Positions 34,527-43,857 of a stretch of DNA of 64,000 nucleotides are shown in pieces; position 1 is the stretch's first letter, and each line of letters opens with the position of its first letter. The notes under the pieces were generated by a model. The model searched no databases. It was not told where the DNA came from and saw only the letters and a list, made by a program, of their open reading frames with translations. This DNA comes from JBCCGR01 sp039029195 (GTDB lineage Bacteria > Pseudomonadota > Alphaproteobacteria > Rhizobiales > Rhizobiaceae): assembly GCA_039029195.1 (NCBI GenBank), contig JBCCGR010000005.1, forward strand, positions 62,001 to 126,000. Direction: 5' to 3'. The translations under genes and the position numbers were made by a program.

Positions 34527-35414
34527 ATGCGATCTCTTCTGTTTGTTCCCGGAGACTCTGAACGCAAGCTGGAAAAGGGTCTGGCAAGCGGTGCGGATGC
34601 GCTGCTCATTGATCTTGAAGACTCGGTTGCACCGGACAACAAAAAACTGGCGCGTGAGACCTGCTGTGACTTTTTGCGAGCCAACCCTGATCGTTTAAGC
34701 GGCCCTGCCCTCTATGTTCGCGTCAATGCCTTCGACAGCGCGCTGACGGATGATGATCTTGGTGCCATCATGAGCGGGCGACCCGACGGGATCATGCTGC
34801 CAAAATCCAATCACGGAAATGATGTCACCCGGCTCAGTGCAAAACTCGCGGTTCAGGAAGCTGAGAATAACCTCGACGAAGGCACCACCCGCATCATTGC
34901 TATTGCAACCGAAACTGCTGAAGGCACCCTGCATTGCGCGACCTACAAGGGCGCTTCAGATCGCCTCATAGGCATGTCGTGGGGCGCAGAAGATCTGGCA
35001 GCCGATGTTGGGGCGCGGGAAAAACGCCACATAGATGGCACCTACCGGGACCTGTTCCGCCACGCGCGCCTGCAATGTCTGCTTGGCGCGGTCGCCGCCG
35101 GTGTTCAACCGATTGATACGGTCTATACGGACTTTCGAAATTCTGTTGGCCTTCGAAAAGAATGTGAGGAAGCCGCAATTGATGGTTTCACCGGAAAAAT
35201 GGCAATACATCCGGCCCAGGTTCCGGCGATCAACGAGGCTTTCACGCCGGACAAAGCTGCAATTGATCGCGCACAGCGCATCGTCGAGACCTTTGAAAAT
35301 GCCGGAAACCCCGGTGTAATCGGGCTGGACGGTGAAATGCTCGATCAGCCACATCTGAAACTCGCCAGATCGCTGATTGATCGGGCAAGGCTAGCGGGTG
35401 TTCTGCCACGATGA
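34527..35414 (+). CDS. HpcH/HpaI aldolase / CitE-like CoA-ester lyase
   Basis: 295 residues from the internal ATG at 34527, where the typical family beginning MRSLLFVPGDSERKLEKGL sits. An in-frame start 37 codons upstream (34416) would add a polar extension not usual in the family. Metal and substrate elements are LLIDLEDSVAPDNK, VRVNAFDS, GIMLPKS, ATETAEGTL, SWGAEDLAADVG and KMAIHPAQV. Relatives cleave citryl-, malyl- or citramalyl-CoA or hydrolyse malyl-CoA. No CitF-type partner is present, so a stand-alone (methyl)malyl/citramalyl-CoA enzyme is more likely. An EamA permease follows after 46 bases. Confidence 0.88.
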   Translation: MRSLLFVPGDSERKLEKGLASGADALLIDLEDSVAPDNKKLARETCCDFLRANPDRLSGPALYVRVNAFDSALTDDDLGAIMSGRPDGIMLPKSNHGNDVTRLSAKLAVQEAENNLDEGTTRIIAIATETAEGTLHCATYKGASDRLIGMSWGAEDLAADVGAREKRHIDGTYRDLFRHARLQCLLGAVAAGVQPIDTVYTDFRNSVGLRKECEEAAIDGFTGKMAIHPAQVPAINEAFTPDKAAIDRAQRIVETFENAGNPGVIGLDGEMLDQPHLKLARSLIDRARLAGVLPR

Positions 35415-35460
35415 ACCCGCGGACTGTCGACAACAGAGCTTCCACCAAGGACATCAACAT

Positions 35461-36306
35461 TTGAGCACCATTGTTTTCGTTGCGGTCATCGGTGCCGCTG
35501 TCCTTCACGCCTCATGGAACGCGCTGGTTAAGGGAAGCGGCGACAAAACACTGAGCATGGGCGCGGTCGTGATTGGTCACGCGCCGTTGGCACTGGCTGT
35601 CCTGCCCTTCGTCCCTTTGCCAAGTGTTGAAAGCCTGCCCTACATGATCGCCGGAATAGCGCTCCACTTCGGATACCAGCTGTTCCTCTTAAAATCCTAC
35701 GAAACCGGCGATCTGACTCAAGTTTACCCGATTGCGCGCGGATCAGCGCCGCTCATTGTGGCCGTCGTTTCGGTGTTTTTTCTGGGCGTCGTGCTCTCAG
35801 GAATGGAAGTCCTGGCCGTCTTTATCATTGGGGCGGGTATCATCAGCCTCTCACTTGTGCGCCGCGCCGACGGACAGGTGAACAAAAGGGCAGCCATGTT
35901 TGCATTGGTGACCGGCTCTTTTATCGCGTCTTACTCCCTCGTCGATGGGCTGGGTGCGAGAATCGCCGGTACGTCTCTGGGCTTTTACAGTTGGCTCACC
36001 ATGGGAAACGTTATCCTTATGATGGTCTACCTACGCAAAACCTCACCAGACACTTTGCACCAACTCCCCCGTTCAGGACTACGAATGCTCTTGATTGGGG
36101 GCACGGCTTCATACATCGCCTATGCGCTGGTCACCTGGGCATTCACTCTTGCCCCCATCGCCCTGGTGACGGCACTGCGGGAGACCAGCATCATCTTCGC
36201 ATTGTTGATTGGGGTGTTTTTCCTGAAAGAAAAGCTGAGCCTGGTGAAGGTCATTTCCACCATGACAACGCTTGTTGGAGCCGCCCTGTTGCGGTTCGCA
36301 AAATAG
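35461..36306 (+). CDS. EamA/DMT family permease
   Basis: 281 residues from TTG 35461, preceded by AAGGA at nine bases. It has ten predicted hydrophobic helices in two EamA repeats; the first starts ASWNALVKGSGDK and the ends of both repeats show LGVVLSGMEVLAVFIIGAGI and IGVFFLKEKLSLVKVI, the classic drug/metabolite transporter pattern. It sits just downstream of the CitE-like lyase and may export or import a related metabolite, but no substrate can be assigned. Confidence 0.88.
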   Translation: MSTIVFVAVIGAAVLHASWNALVKGSGDKTLSMGAVVIGHAPLALAVLPFVPLPSVESLPYMIAGIALHFGYQLFLLKSYETGDLTQVYPIARGSAPLIVAVVSVFFLGVVLSGMEVLAVFIIGAGIISLSLVRRADGQVNKRAAMFALVTGSFIASYSLVDGLGARIAGTSLGFYSWLTMGNVILMMVYLRKTSPDTLHQLPRSGLRMLLIGGTASYIAYALVTWAFTLAPIALVTALRETSIIFALLIGVFFLKEKLSLVKVISTMTTLVGAALLRFAK

Positions 36307-36404
36307 TTCAAACCTTCCTTCCGCCTGCACTGGAATTTTTTTCGGCTGAGTTTTCCCAGTAAAGACTTGTTTTCATTGCCCTTATTTGCGTGAGTTTTCG
36401 TGAA

Positions 36405-36418
36405 GTAACAGCTGTTAC
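36405..36418. promoter_or_regulatory. Palindrome GTAACA-GC-TGTTAC
   Basis: A perfect 14-base palindrome 79 bases before a small secreted-protein gene, differing in one central base from the one at 11337-11350. A looser GTAAC-N5-GTTAC lies before the BTLCP peptidase gene at 58120-58134. Confidence 0.45.
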
Positions 36419-36497
36419 ATCAACAAATCAGCACACCGGCTATCTCTGGCTCATCAACAACGAGCGCACCTCCCAAGCTCAAACGGAGATAGTAAAA

Positions 36498-36767
36498 ATG
36501 TCCCTCATCAAATCCACCGTTACCGCCATTGCAGCCACCATGATGGTTGGTTCCGTCGCCACCATCGCCGCCCCCTCGCAGGCAGAAGCCGGCAACCGGG
36601 TCTTCAACAAGAGCTACACTGCCCAGCACCGCTTTAAAGCCAACACGGATTACTATCCGAACAAGCATGGCTGCCGCGATTTTCAATTGAAATACAATCA
36701 CACGGGCGATCGCTACTGGCTCGGCGAATACTATCGCTGCCTGCATCGCTTTGACGACAAAGACTGA
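36498..36767 (+). CDS. Small secreted protein (hypothetical)
   Basis: 89 residues. The start at 36498 follows GGAG and opens a signal peptide (STVTAIAATMMVGSVATIA, cleavage near AEA-GN). The mature part, about 57 residues, is rich in Tyr, Arg, Lys and His with two cysteines (HGCRDFQLKY and YYRCLHRF) that probably form one disulfide. No family recognised. A strong hairpin terminator follows at 36863. A palindrome shared with another secreted-peptide ORF lies upstream. Confidence 0.7.
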   Translation: MSLIKSTVTAIAATMMVGSVATIAAPSQAEAGNRVFNKSYTAQHRFKANTDYYPNKHGCRDFQLKYNHTGDRYWLGEYYRCLHRFDDKD

Positions 36768-36862
36768 CCGTCAGTCACCAGCTTGATCAGGCCTGGTGTC
36801 CGGACCATCCGGCCCCTACCTCTCCGGCCCTTGTCTGATCTTGGTCCCTCTTGAAGGGGGAG

Positions 36863-36888
36863 ACGCGGGACCCAATCGGGTCCCGCGT
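36863..36888 (+). terminator. Strong hairpin between convergent genes
   Basis: ACGCGGGACCC-AATC-GGGTCCCGCGT is an 11-pair perfect stem followed by TCTCGTTT. It lies between the small secreted-protein gene and the convergent flavin reductase and could serve both. Confidence 0.75.
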
Positions 36889-36912
36889 TCTCGTTTGTGA
36901 GCGGAAAATCGC

Positions 36913-37524
36913 TTACTTGTCCGGGTAGTCGGGGCGCAACAGCTCGAACTTTTCTTCCACATGGGCATAATCCATGTAGCCGAGACGCGCGAGCGGGCGC
37001 GCCTTGGCCACATCAAATCGCCCATCGGTGATCACCGCTTCATCCACATGGATGCCGAGCACCTGTCCGATGACTATGTGGCTGGGTGTCGGATTGCCAT
37101 CGACATCCGTCGGATTAACGATCTGCAAAACCTTGCACTCAAGAACCGCGTAGGCGGATTTCACCCGATCGCATTCGATTTTTTCGCAAACAACCATTTC
37201 GAGCCCCGCCAGATCGAACTCACTCACCCCACGTGGCGCGGGGGCCGACGTTGCGTTCATCTCATCCGTGTGGTCGCGCGACACGAAATTACAGGCAAAA
37301 ACGCCGGTTTCCTCAACATTTTTAAGGCTGTCTTTCACGCCGTCGGACGAAAACATCACCAATGGCGGGATGCTGCCAACACCATTAAAAAATGAATAGG
37401 GAGCCAGGTTCGCCTCTCCTGATGCGGAACGGCTTGAAATCCAGCCAATCGGGCGTGGGGCAACGATGGCTTTGAACGGATTGTGGGCAAGCCCGTGATT
37501 GTTGAGCTTGGTATCGAAATACAT
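36913..37524 (-). CDS. Flavin reductase family protein (FMN-binding split barrel)
   Basis: 203 residues. The N-terminal FKAIVAPRPIGWISS and the later VVCEKIECDRV / DGNPTPSHIVIGQV are typical of the DIM6/NTAB flavin reductase-like family. Members bind FMN and either supply reduced flavin to a monooxygenase or act on flavin-linked substrates. The gene lies 32 bases downstream of a nitroreductase gene on the same strand, so the two FMN proteins are likely co-expressed. Specific substrate unknown. Confidence 0.9.
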   Translation of the reverse strand: MYFDTKLNNHGLAHNPFKAIVAPRPIGWISSRSASGEANLAPYSFFNGVGSIPPLVMFSSDGVKDSLKNVEETGVFACNFVSRDHTDEMNATSAPAPRGVSEFDLAGLEMVVCEKIECDRVKSAYAVLECKVLQIVNPTDVDGNPTPSHIVIGQVLGIHVDEAVITDGRFDVAKARPLARLGYMDYAHVEEKFELLRPDYPDK

Positions 37525-37556
37525 GGTCTTCGCCTCGGTAAATTTGCGGACAGTTT

Positions 37557-38129
37557 CTAAAAATGGGAGATCAGCGTATCCATATCCGGACGTGGTCGCT
37601 CTGTTTTTGCAATGCTCGTGGACCCAACATGGATGATGCCCGCAAAACGCTCACCCGCATTGAGACCAAGCTTCGCAACGGCACCCTCATCATATGTGTG
37701 CCAACCCGTGAGCCATTGGGCTTCAAACCCGTGCGCGTTGGCCGCCATCAGCAATTTGGTGCAAACGGCGCCAGCTGAGAGCACCTGCTCCCACTCGGGA
37801 ATTTTTGGATGTTCGCCAGCCTGGCTCACCACGCCAATGGCCAGTGGCCCGAGCATGAACCGATCAAGTTCCTTTTGTCCGCGCTCCCGCAAATCTCCCT
37901 CAACGCTTTGTTCAAGCAGCTCCTGAAGTGCTGGCCGAACCGCATCCCGCGAATCCTTCGAATAAACAATGAAGCGCCACCGCGCGAGCTTGCCATGATC
38001 AGGCACCCGCGATGCAATAGTCAGAATGTCAGTGAGTTCCCCGGCAGTTGGCCCCGGTTCCTCAAGCGTCAAGGCCAGTGCGGATCGCCGTGTTTGTAAA
38101 TACTCAATGAGTTGAGGCATTTGTGCCAT
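37557..38129 (-). CDS. Nitroreductase family protein (YdjA-like)
   Basis: 190 residues, the compact YdjA-type length. FMN-binding positions are in RRSALALTLEEPGPTAGELT near the start and ASRVPDHGKLARWRF; later, GIVSQAGEHPKIPEWEQVLSAG and FEAQWLTGW are also as in that group. It should reduce nitro or quinone-like compounds with NAD(P)H. ATG at 38129 follows GGAGCAAGCC. It is the first gene of a two-gene unit with the flavin reductase. Confidence 0.9.
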   Translation of the reverse strand: MAQMPQLIEYLQTRRSALALTLEEPGPTAGELTDILTIASRVPDHGKLARWRFIVYSKDSRDAVRPALQELLEQSVEGDLRERGQKELDRFMLGPLAIGVVSQAGEHPKIPEWEQVLSAGAVCTKLLMAANAHGFEAQWLTGWHTYDEGAVAKLGLNAGERFAGIIHVGSTSIAKTERPRPDMDTLISHF

Positions 38130-38279
38130 GGCTTGCTCCGGTGCTGTGTGGGAGTGGCGTCAATGAACGCAGAATGGTGATGAAGCGTCTTTAGAACAAA
38201 CCACCGGCCTTGAAAATGCCGCTTCTTTGCGATTGAAGATGACACTGTTTCAACAGAAAGAACTGCAGCCGCTTCAACC

Positions 38280-39185
38280 GTGAACCGCTTCCTGACAATA
38301 ACATTCACCTGCATGGCACTGTTCGCCTGGACGGGCACTGCTTCTGCGCAAAGCTCCACAGACAGTTCAACGTCCTACGCCGCACCATCGGCGGGTGGAG
38401 CCGACGCGCTTGCCGGAGCTGATCTCTCAGTGGAAGCCCGGCTGACCAAGGATGGCGGCATCATCACCAAGGGGCTCGTCTGGCGTGTCTTTGACACCGT
38501 TAAGGATGAGAATGGCAATCTCGCTCTCATCGCCACCGCGAAAGGTGGCAGCGCTTCGTTCCAGATTGCGCCGGGTAGTTACATTGTGAACGCCTCCTAT
38601 GGCCGTGCCGGCGCCACCAAGCGTGTTCAACTGTCTCGCGATGGGCTGACTGAGAATTTTGTCCTGGAGGCTGGCGGTCTGAAGCTCAACGCAATTGCCT
38701 CCAACGGGAGCGATCTGAAGGCCCGACATCTGAAGTTCACAGTCTATGAGGCTAGGCGTGATGCGAAGGGAAACCGGAAGCTCATCGCGCGCGATGTTCC
38801 ATCTGATCGCATTTTGCGGCTCAACTCAGGTACCTATCATGTGGTGTCGTCCTACGGCACCATCAACGCATCGGTCCGGGCTGATTTGCGCGTGCAGGCT
38901 GGCAAGCTGACAGAAGCCGTTTTGCAGCACCGCGCAGCACAGGTTTTCCTGAAACTTGTCAGCGAGCGGGGTGGCGAAGCCATCGCGGACACCGCATGGT
39001 CGGTCTTCACTGAACAGGGCGACGTAGTGCAGGAATCCTCTTCCACCTTTCCAACTCTGATATTGGCCGAAGGTTCCTACTCAGCAATCGCCCGACATCG
39101 CGGCAACGTCTTTACCCACGATTTCAAAGTGGAATCTGGCGTGAATCAAGACGTCGATGTGCTGGCGCAAAACCCACAGAAATAG
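38280..39185 (+). CDS. Secreted protein with three beta-sandwich-like repeats (hypothetical)
   Basis: 301 residues from GTG 38280. There is a signal peptide with ALFAWTGTASA-QS as the cleavage region. The mature part contains three related units at about 66-130, 134-213 and 220-297, each with an aromatic strand (WRVFDT, FTVYEA, WSVFTE), an I/LAPGSY or LNSGTY or LAEGSY turn, and a V/L-rich strand. The pattern recalls carboxypeptidase-regulatory-like or PEGA-like folds. No catalytic motif. It is convergent with an acyltransferase gene. Probably a periplasmic or surface structural protein; function unknown. Confidence 0.75.
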   Translation: MNRFLTITFTCMALFAWTGTASAQSSTDSSTSYAAPSAGGADALAGADLSVEARLTKDGGIITKGLVWRVFDTVKDENGNLALIATAKGGSASFQIAPGSYIVNASYGRAGATKRVQLSRDGLTENFVLEAGGLKLNAIASNGSDLKARHLKFTVYEARRDAKGNRKLIARDVPSDRILRLNSGTYHVVSSYGTINASVRADLRVQAGKLTEAVLQHRAAQVFLKLVSERGGEAIADTAWSVFTEQGDVVQESSSTFPTLILAEGSYSAIARHRGNVFTHDFKVESGVNQDVDVLAQNPQK

Positions 39186-39194
39186 TCCGACCTT

Positions 39195-40055
39195 CTACGC
39201 AGCGATTCTCAACCGCGGTTTGTCCTCAGGGACCGGAGCGAGGGAGAACACAGCGGTTTGCAGATATTTCATCAGCGCATTGCGGTCGGTAAACGCGTTC
39301 ACAATGCCCGGAGAATTTGGTGCGCCAATGTGTACAGACAAAGTGCCGCCACGCAATCTTGCGAATTCGCGCACCAGAAGCGACCTCCGCGCGGTCAGTC
39401 CGATCTTGCTGGCCAGATGAAACATGCGACCATTTTGGCCTTCAAAGAAGATTGGCACCACACAGGCCTCAGCAGACTGAACAAGCCGGGCAACACAATT
39501 CTTCCATGGCAGGTCAAACGCCCGACCAAATCCTTTTTCAGCCGTTGCAACGCCGCCTGCCGGAAAAACCACAATGGTGACGCCCTCATCAAGCAATCGC
39601 AGCGCTTCCTTCTTGGTGGCAAGGTTCATTTTCGTTGCTTCCCGCGTTTCCTCAAAACTGACGGGAAGCGAATAGGGCCTGATTTCCGGCACCTTCATCA
39701 GTTCGGAATTGATCATCACTCGGAACGGTCGTCCCACTTGCTCGGCAAGCGCCAGGATCGCAATGCCGTCACCGATGCCGTAAGGGTGGTTGGCGATAAG
39801 AACGAGCGGCGCGTCCGGCAACCGCTTTGGTGGCCACTGCCCTCCATTGATTTTCACATCAACGTCAATTAGTTCCAGCATATCGCCCATGACGGATGAA
39901 GAGTGCCCGACAGAGCGGGTGCGCCAGATATCGTAGAGATCAGCCAGCCTGTTTCGGCCTGAAAGATCCTCAACTGTACGGATGAAGGCTCGTTTCCAGA
40001 ACGGCATTTGCTCGTTGGCGTATGACAGTTCGGGAAACTTGCGATGTCTTCTCAT
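39195..40055 (-). CDS. Lysophospholipid acyltransferase family protein
   Basis: 286 residues from the ATG at 40055 (MRRHRKFPEL); an upstream in-frame start at 40187 would abut the divergent gene. The catalytic motif is NHPYGIGDG with H90 and D96, the H-x5-D spacing seen in the NHPTGIADG-type acyltransferase branch rather than the usual H-x4-D. The acceptor-binding region VVFPAGGVATAEKGF corresponds to the FPEG-type motif. It is likely to transfer acyl groups to glycerolipids or ornithine lipids at the inner membrane; the acceptor is not predictable. Confidence 0.85.
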   Translation of the reverse strand: MRRHRKFPELSYANEQMPFWKRAFIRTVEDLSGRNRLADLYDIWRTRSVGHSSSVMGDMLELIDVDVKINGGQWPPKRLPDAPLVLIANHPYGIGDGIAILALAEQVGRPFRVMINSELMKVPEIRPYSLPVSFEETREATKMNLATKKEALRLLDEGVTIVVFPAGGVATAEKGFGRAFDLPWKNCVARLVQSAEACVVPIFFEGQNGRMFHLASKIGLTARRSLLVREFARLRGGTLSVHIGAPNSPGIVNAFTDRNALMKYLQTAVFSLAPVPEDKPRLRIAA

Positions 40056-40187
40056 GGTGCGAATCTTTCTCCGGATCGACACAGGACATGTATTTTTTCC
40101 CAATGACAGATTTATGAAGCGCGCAATTGGCAAAGCGGACCAACCCCGCGCATAATCGCCCATGGCAACTGGGGCTGGGGGGGCCAC

Positions 40188-40895
40188 ATGGTTCTGTTCG
40201 CGCGAATACTACTGTTCATCCAGATCGTGGCGCTGTTTGCGGTCGCGGCCACGGTTCTCACCTTCCTGGTTGCGATCTTTTTTGGAACCCTATCCGGCGT
40301 CTCAAGCAGAGAAGGCGCACTTGCCATGGGCGCCGCAGGCGTGGCTCCATTGGGTGGAATAGTTGGCGCCGCGCTTGGAGCCTGGGTCGGCTGGAAAATC
40401 ACGTCCCGCATTGGTCGCGCTGCTGCGCTAAGCGGTGGTTATGGCCTGATGGGATTTGCGCTTCTTGGCGTTATCGGCTGGTTCATTTTGCAGGATCTGA
40501 CGGATGGTGATCCCTATCACCACACCGAAGAACCGGTGATGCACCTTGAATGGCGGTTGAACGAAACGGTGCCCCACGCGCAGGTGGACCGGATTTTTCG
40601 TTTCATGATGCGCTCATCCTATGAAAACTGGATTTTATCCGACAATTGGGATGAGCCGCGCGCTCGCGATGAAGACGGGCGCACGATTTTGCGCCGAAAG
40701 TTCTCCATCCGATGGCGGGTGAACGGGCGCACGCTGCAGGTCTGGCGCGCGCCAGGCCACGGTGATCGCATCACGATTGAGCCCAAACTGCCCCGCGACC
40801 CCAAACCAACGGCGGACTATGGCCCCTGGCACGAAGTCGAGGGCCACCCCGACCTCGCTTATCGGATCAGGATTGGGGTGAAGGAGGCAGAATAG
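40188..40895 (+). CDS. Membrane protein of unknown function
   Basis: 235 residues with three hydrophobic helices in the first 105 residues (ARILLFIQIVALFAVAATVL; a glycine/alanine-rich hairpin around GGIVGAALGAWVGWKI; YGLMGFALLGVIGWFIL). A soluble C-terminal domain of about 125 residues follows, with a WRLNETVPHAQV start and GRTLQVWRAPGHGDRITI. No family recognised. It is divergent from the acyltransferase and convergent with thrS, with only six bases between the stops. Confidence 0.7.
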   Translation: MVLFARILLFIQIVALFAVAATVLTFLVAIFFGTLSGVSSREGALAMGAAGVAPLGGIVGAALGAWVGWKITSRIGRAAALSGGYGLMGFALLGVIGWFILQDLTDGDPYHHTEEPVMHLEWRLNETVPHAQVDRIFRFMMRSSYENWILSDNWDEPRARDEDGRTILRRKFSIRWRVNGRTLQVWRAPGHGDRITIEPKLPRDPKPTADYGPWHEVEGHPDLAYRIRIGVKEAE

Positions 40896-40901
40896 AAAAG
40901 C

Positions 40902-42887
40902 CTAACCCGCCAACCTCTCAGCACGAGCGGCTTTGGCGCGGGCAACATCCGGTGGCACGGCCTCATCCACCAGTGCGGTGACGGCTTCATTTAGCGACAT
41001 TGCCTCCTGATTGCGGGAACCAAGACGGCGGATGTTGACGGTTTTTTCCTCCGCCTCGCGCATGCCGCACACGATGATCACCGGCACCTTGGCCAAAGAG
41101 TGTTCACGCACCTTGTAGTTGATCTTTTCGTTGCGGAAATCGGTCTCGACCTTCAGCCCAGCATCACGCAGCGCCCAAGCAACCTCTTCTCCGTAGGAAT
41201 CAGCCTCTGACGTGATCGTCGCAACAACAACCTGCAACGGCGCGAGCCACAGCGGGAAATGACCGGCATGATGCTCGATCAGCATACCGATAAAACGTTC
41301 CATGGATCCGCAGATCGCGCGGTGCACCATCACCGGCTGCTGCTTGTCGGAATTCTGGTCGATGTAGAAGGCACCAAACCGCTCCGGCAGGTTGAAGTCC
41401 ACCTGCGTGGTGCCGCACTGCCAGTCGCGACCAATGGCATCGCGCAGCACATATTCGAATTTGGGACCGTAAAACGTCCCCTCACCCGGATTGACACCCG
41501 TCTTGATACGGCCACCGGATTCCGCTTCGATTTTGGTCAGGATTTTCGACAAAACCCCCTCGGCGTGATCCCACATGGCGTCCGTTCCGACCCGCTTTTC
41601 CGGGCGGGTGGCGAGTTTCACCGTGATTTCTTCAAAACCAAAGTCTGAATAGGTGGAAAGGATCAGATCATTTATCCGGAGACACTCAGACTCTAGCTGA
41701 TCTTCAGTGCAGAACACATGCGCATCATCCTGCGTGAAGCCGCGCACGCGCAACAGCCCGTGCAACGCACCCGATGGTTCGTAGCGGTGAACCGAGCCGA
41801 ACTCGGCCAGTTTCACCGGTAGTTCACGATAGGAGCGCAAGCCGTTTTTGAAGATCTGCACGTGGCCAGGGCAGTTCATCGGCTTGATGGCAAATTGGCG
41901 CTCATCTTCGGTCTGGGTCGTGAACATGTTTTCACGATACCAGCCCCAGTGACCGGAGGTCTCCCAAAGCGCCTTGTCGAGGATTTGCGGCGCGTTGACC
42001 TCCTCATAGCCATGTTCTTCCACGCGGCGGCGCATATAGTTGACGAGGTTCTGAAAAACCTTCCAGCCGCGCGCATGCCAGAACACCACGCCGGGGCCTT
42101 CTTCCTGAAAATGGAACAGGTCCATTTCGCGTCCCAGCTTGCGGTGGTCGCGCTTCTGCGCTTCCTCAAGCATGTGAAGATAGGCTTTCAGGTCCTTATC
42201 ATTGGCCCAGGCGGTCGCGTAGATGCGCGTGAGCATCTGGTTGTTGCTGTCACCGCGCCAATAGGCACCGGCAACGTTCATCAGCTTGAATGCATTGCCG
42301 ATCTGGCCCGTAGAGGCCATGTGTGGCCCGCGGCACAAATCAAACCATTCTCCCTGACGATAGATTTTCAGATCGTCGCCTTCAGGAATGGCATCAACAA
42401 GTTCCACCTTGTACTGCTCACCCATCGCAGCGAAGGTTTCTTTCGCCTGCTCACGCGACCAAAGCTCTTTCGTAAAAGGCTGATTGCGCTGAATGATTTC
42501 GCGCATCTTCTTTTCGATTTTGGGCAAATCCTCTGGAGTGAAGGGCTCATTGCGCGCAAAATCGTAATAGAAACCGTTTTCGATCACCGGACCAATGGTG
42601 ACCTGCGTGCCCGGATAGAGTTCCTGCACGGCTTCCGCCATCACATGCGCCGCATCATGGCGAATGAGTTCCAGCGCCCGCGGATCTTCGCGATTGATGA
42701 TTTCGAGGCTTGCATCGACACTAAGCGGATCGCTCAGATCGCAGACGGTGCCGTCGACCACCATCGCCACTGCCTTTTTGGCAAGCGACTTGGAGATGCC
42801 TTCAGCGATTTCGCGACCGGTGATGCCAGCGGCGAACTCGCGAACAGAATTGTCAGGGAATGAAATTTGTATGGGCTCAAGAGCCAT
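40902..42887 (-). CDS. thrS: Threonyl-tRNA synthetase
   Basis: 661 residues. Domains in order: TGS (about 1-62), editing domain with the HxxxH element in HDAAHVMAEAV, class II catalytic core from about 245 (motif 1 near DFGWYRENM-type text GHWGWYRENMF, NCPGH zinc/active-site motif, RYEPSGALHGLLRVRGFTQDDAH as motif 2 region, written here in short: RVRGFTQDDAH), and the anticodon-binding domain at about 560-650 (VPVIIVCGMREAEEKTV). It charges tRNA-Thr and edits Ser-tRNA-Thr. The 271-base upstream region contains one palindromic repeat and no obvious autoregulatory tRNA mimic that I can identify. Confidence 0.98.
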   Translation of the reverse strand: MALEPIQISFPDNSVREFAAGITGREIAEGISKSLAKKAVAMVVDGTVCDLSDPLSVDASLEIINREDPRALELIRHDAAHVMAEAVQELYPGTQVTIGPVIENGFYYDFARNEPFTPEDLPKIEKKMREIIQRNQPFTKELWSREQAKETFAAMGEQYKVELVDAIPEGDDLKIYRQGEWFDLCRGPHMASTGQIGNAFKLMNVAGAYWRGDSNNQMLTRIYATAWANDKDLKAYLHMLEEAQKRDHRKLGREMDLFHFQEEGPGVVFWHARGWKVFQNLVNYMRRRVEEHGYEEVNAPQILDKALWETSGHWGWYRENMFTTQTEDERQFAIKPMNCPGHVQIFKNGLRSYRELPVKLAEFGSVHRYEPSGALHGLLRVRGFTQDDAHVFCTEDQLESECLRINDLILSTYSDFGFEEITVKLATRPEKRVGTDAMWDHAEGVLSKILTKIEAESGGRIKTGVNPGEGTFYGPKFEYVLRDAIGRDWQCGTTQVDFNLPERFGAFYIDQNSDKQQPVMVHRAICGSMERFIGMLIEHHAGHFPLWLAPLQVVVATITSEADSYGEEVAWALRDAGLKVETDFRNEKINYKVREHSLAKVPVIIVCGMREAEEKTVNIRRLGSRNQEAMSLNEAVTALVDEAVPPDVARAKAARAERLAG

Positions 42888-43016
42888 CGTCTTTTCTCCT
42901 TAATCCAGTCCCGCATACGAAGCGGGTGGGACGAATGATTGCGTGCCGTATCGGTGGCATTATCTCTATATTGACAAAACATCAAAAGGATAAGGAACCA
43001 CATCAAAACAAACACT

Positions 43017-43057
43017 TAGAGCGCTGAGACGTTTTCTCGAAACGCAGCTGCGCTCTA
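43017..43057. repeat. Palindromic element upstream of thrS
   Basis: Outer arms TAGAGCGC (43017-43024) and GCGCTCTA (43050-43057) enclose an inner hairpin CGTTT-TCTCG-AAACG (43030-43044). A related AGAGCGCTAGAGC stretch occurs near 30004 between tamA and tamB. It is likely a small dispersed palindromic repeat. Confidence 0.5.
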
Positions 43058-43158
43058 GCGCGACACAGGGTCAAAAGTCAAACCGCATTCCAAAAAGTTG
43101 TTCTGTTGGCCATTGGTTTTCGTTAAAAAGATGCCACCAAATAGGCGTTGAACCTTGC

Positions 43159-43842
43159 CTACGCCTGCGCAGGCTTTCTGTGTTTCTTCAACAGATCTCT
43201 GTACTTACCAGATTCCACTGCGAATAAATGGACCACACCAAGCTGCATCGGAATTTCTGTTAGTCCGAGAGCTCGTGCAATTCCAAATCGATGCATCCCG
43301 CCGCCTCCAAAAATGAAGTCCCCGGATCGGCCGATATGCACAAATATTCCATCAAACTCACGAAATCCACCCAATTGCCACCGAGTGGAAAGTCGCCGCG
43401 TTTGTCTCAGTTCAGCAACCAGTTGATCCAACTCAGCGTACCTGTACTGAACATCCTCCATTGTCCGGCATCCATCTGGCGCGTCATAATCTTCCATTAG
43501 TTGTTGCATATGCGCATATGCGCCGGCTTCCTCCCAAGAAACATTGTCCAACACACGCCTTTCTGCGATCTCGACTTTCTGCAAACTTCCAACAGGAGAT
43601 AGTTCCAGATCCCAATCTCCATCCACAATTCTTCCGCTCCAGGATCGATCGAAACTATCATTGCAGTTAAGAATCACAGAAGGATCAAGCCAGAAACGCT
43701 GACCGCTCATCGGAGAATTTGAACTATAGGCGAAGTAACGTCTTATATCAGAATAAGCATAGTTACGGATATAGCGCCCAATGCTAATTGTTCGCTTTGC
43801 CGAAATCAAAACCGCCTCAGGAATATAGCGCTTTAGTGGCAT
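43159..43842 (-). CDS. ParB-like (sulfiredoxin-fold) domain protein
   Basis: 227 residues. The region GDFIFGGGGMHR then FGIARALGLTEIPMQ (about 175-200) matches the G-x-x-H-R-x-x-A-x-x-L-G-x-x-x-I-P pattern of ParB/sulfiredoxin-like domains. Upstream, IVDGDWDLE (72-80) and NVSWEEAGAYAHM (100-112) resemble a group of uncharacterised proteins found beside methyltransferases in glycan gene clusters. The DNA here is AT-richer than its neighbours. A methyltransferase gene lies 15 bases upstream on the same strand. This is not a chromosome-partitioning ParB; it has no HTH. Function unknown. Confidence 0.7.
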   Translation of the reverse strand: MPLKRYIPEAVLISAKRTISIGRYIRNYAYSDIRRYFAYSSNSPMSGQRFWLDPSVILNCNDSFDRSWSGRIVDGDWDLELSPVGSLQKVEIAERRVLDNVSWEEAGAYAHMQQLMEDYDAPDGCRTMEDVQYRYAELDQLVAELRQTRRLSTRWQLGGFREFDGIFVHIGRSGDFIFGGGGMHRFGIARALGLTEIPMQLGVVHLFAVESGKYRDLLKKHRKPAQA

Positions 43843-43857
43843 TGCAAACGAAATTTT

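Noticed and set aside
41862..42863. 333-codon open frame on the plus strand inside thrS
   Set aside because: Antisense shadow of a certain gene; no start context or recognisable domain.
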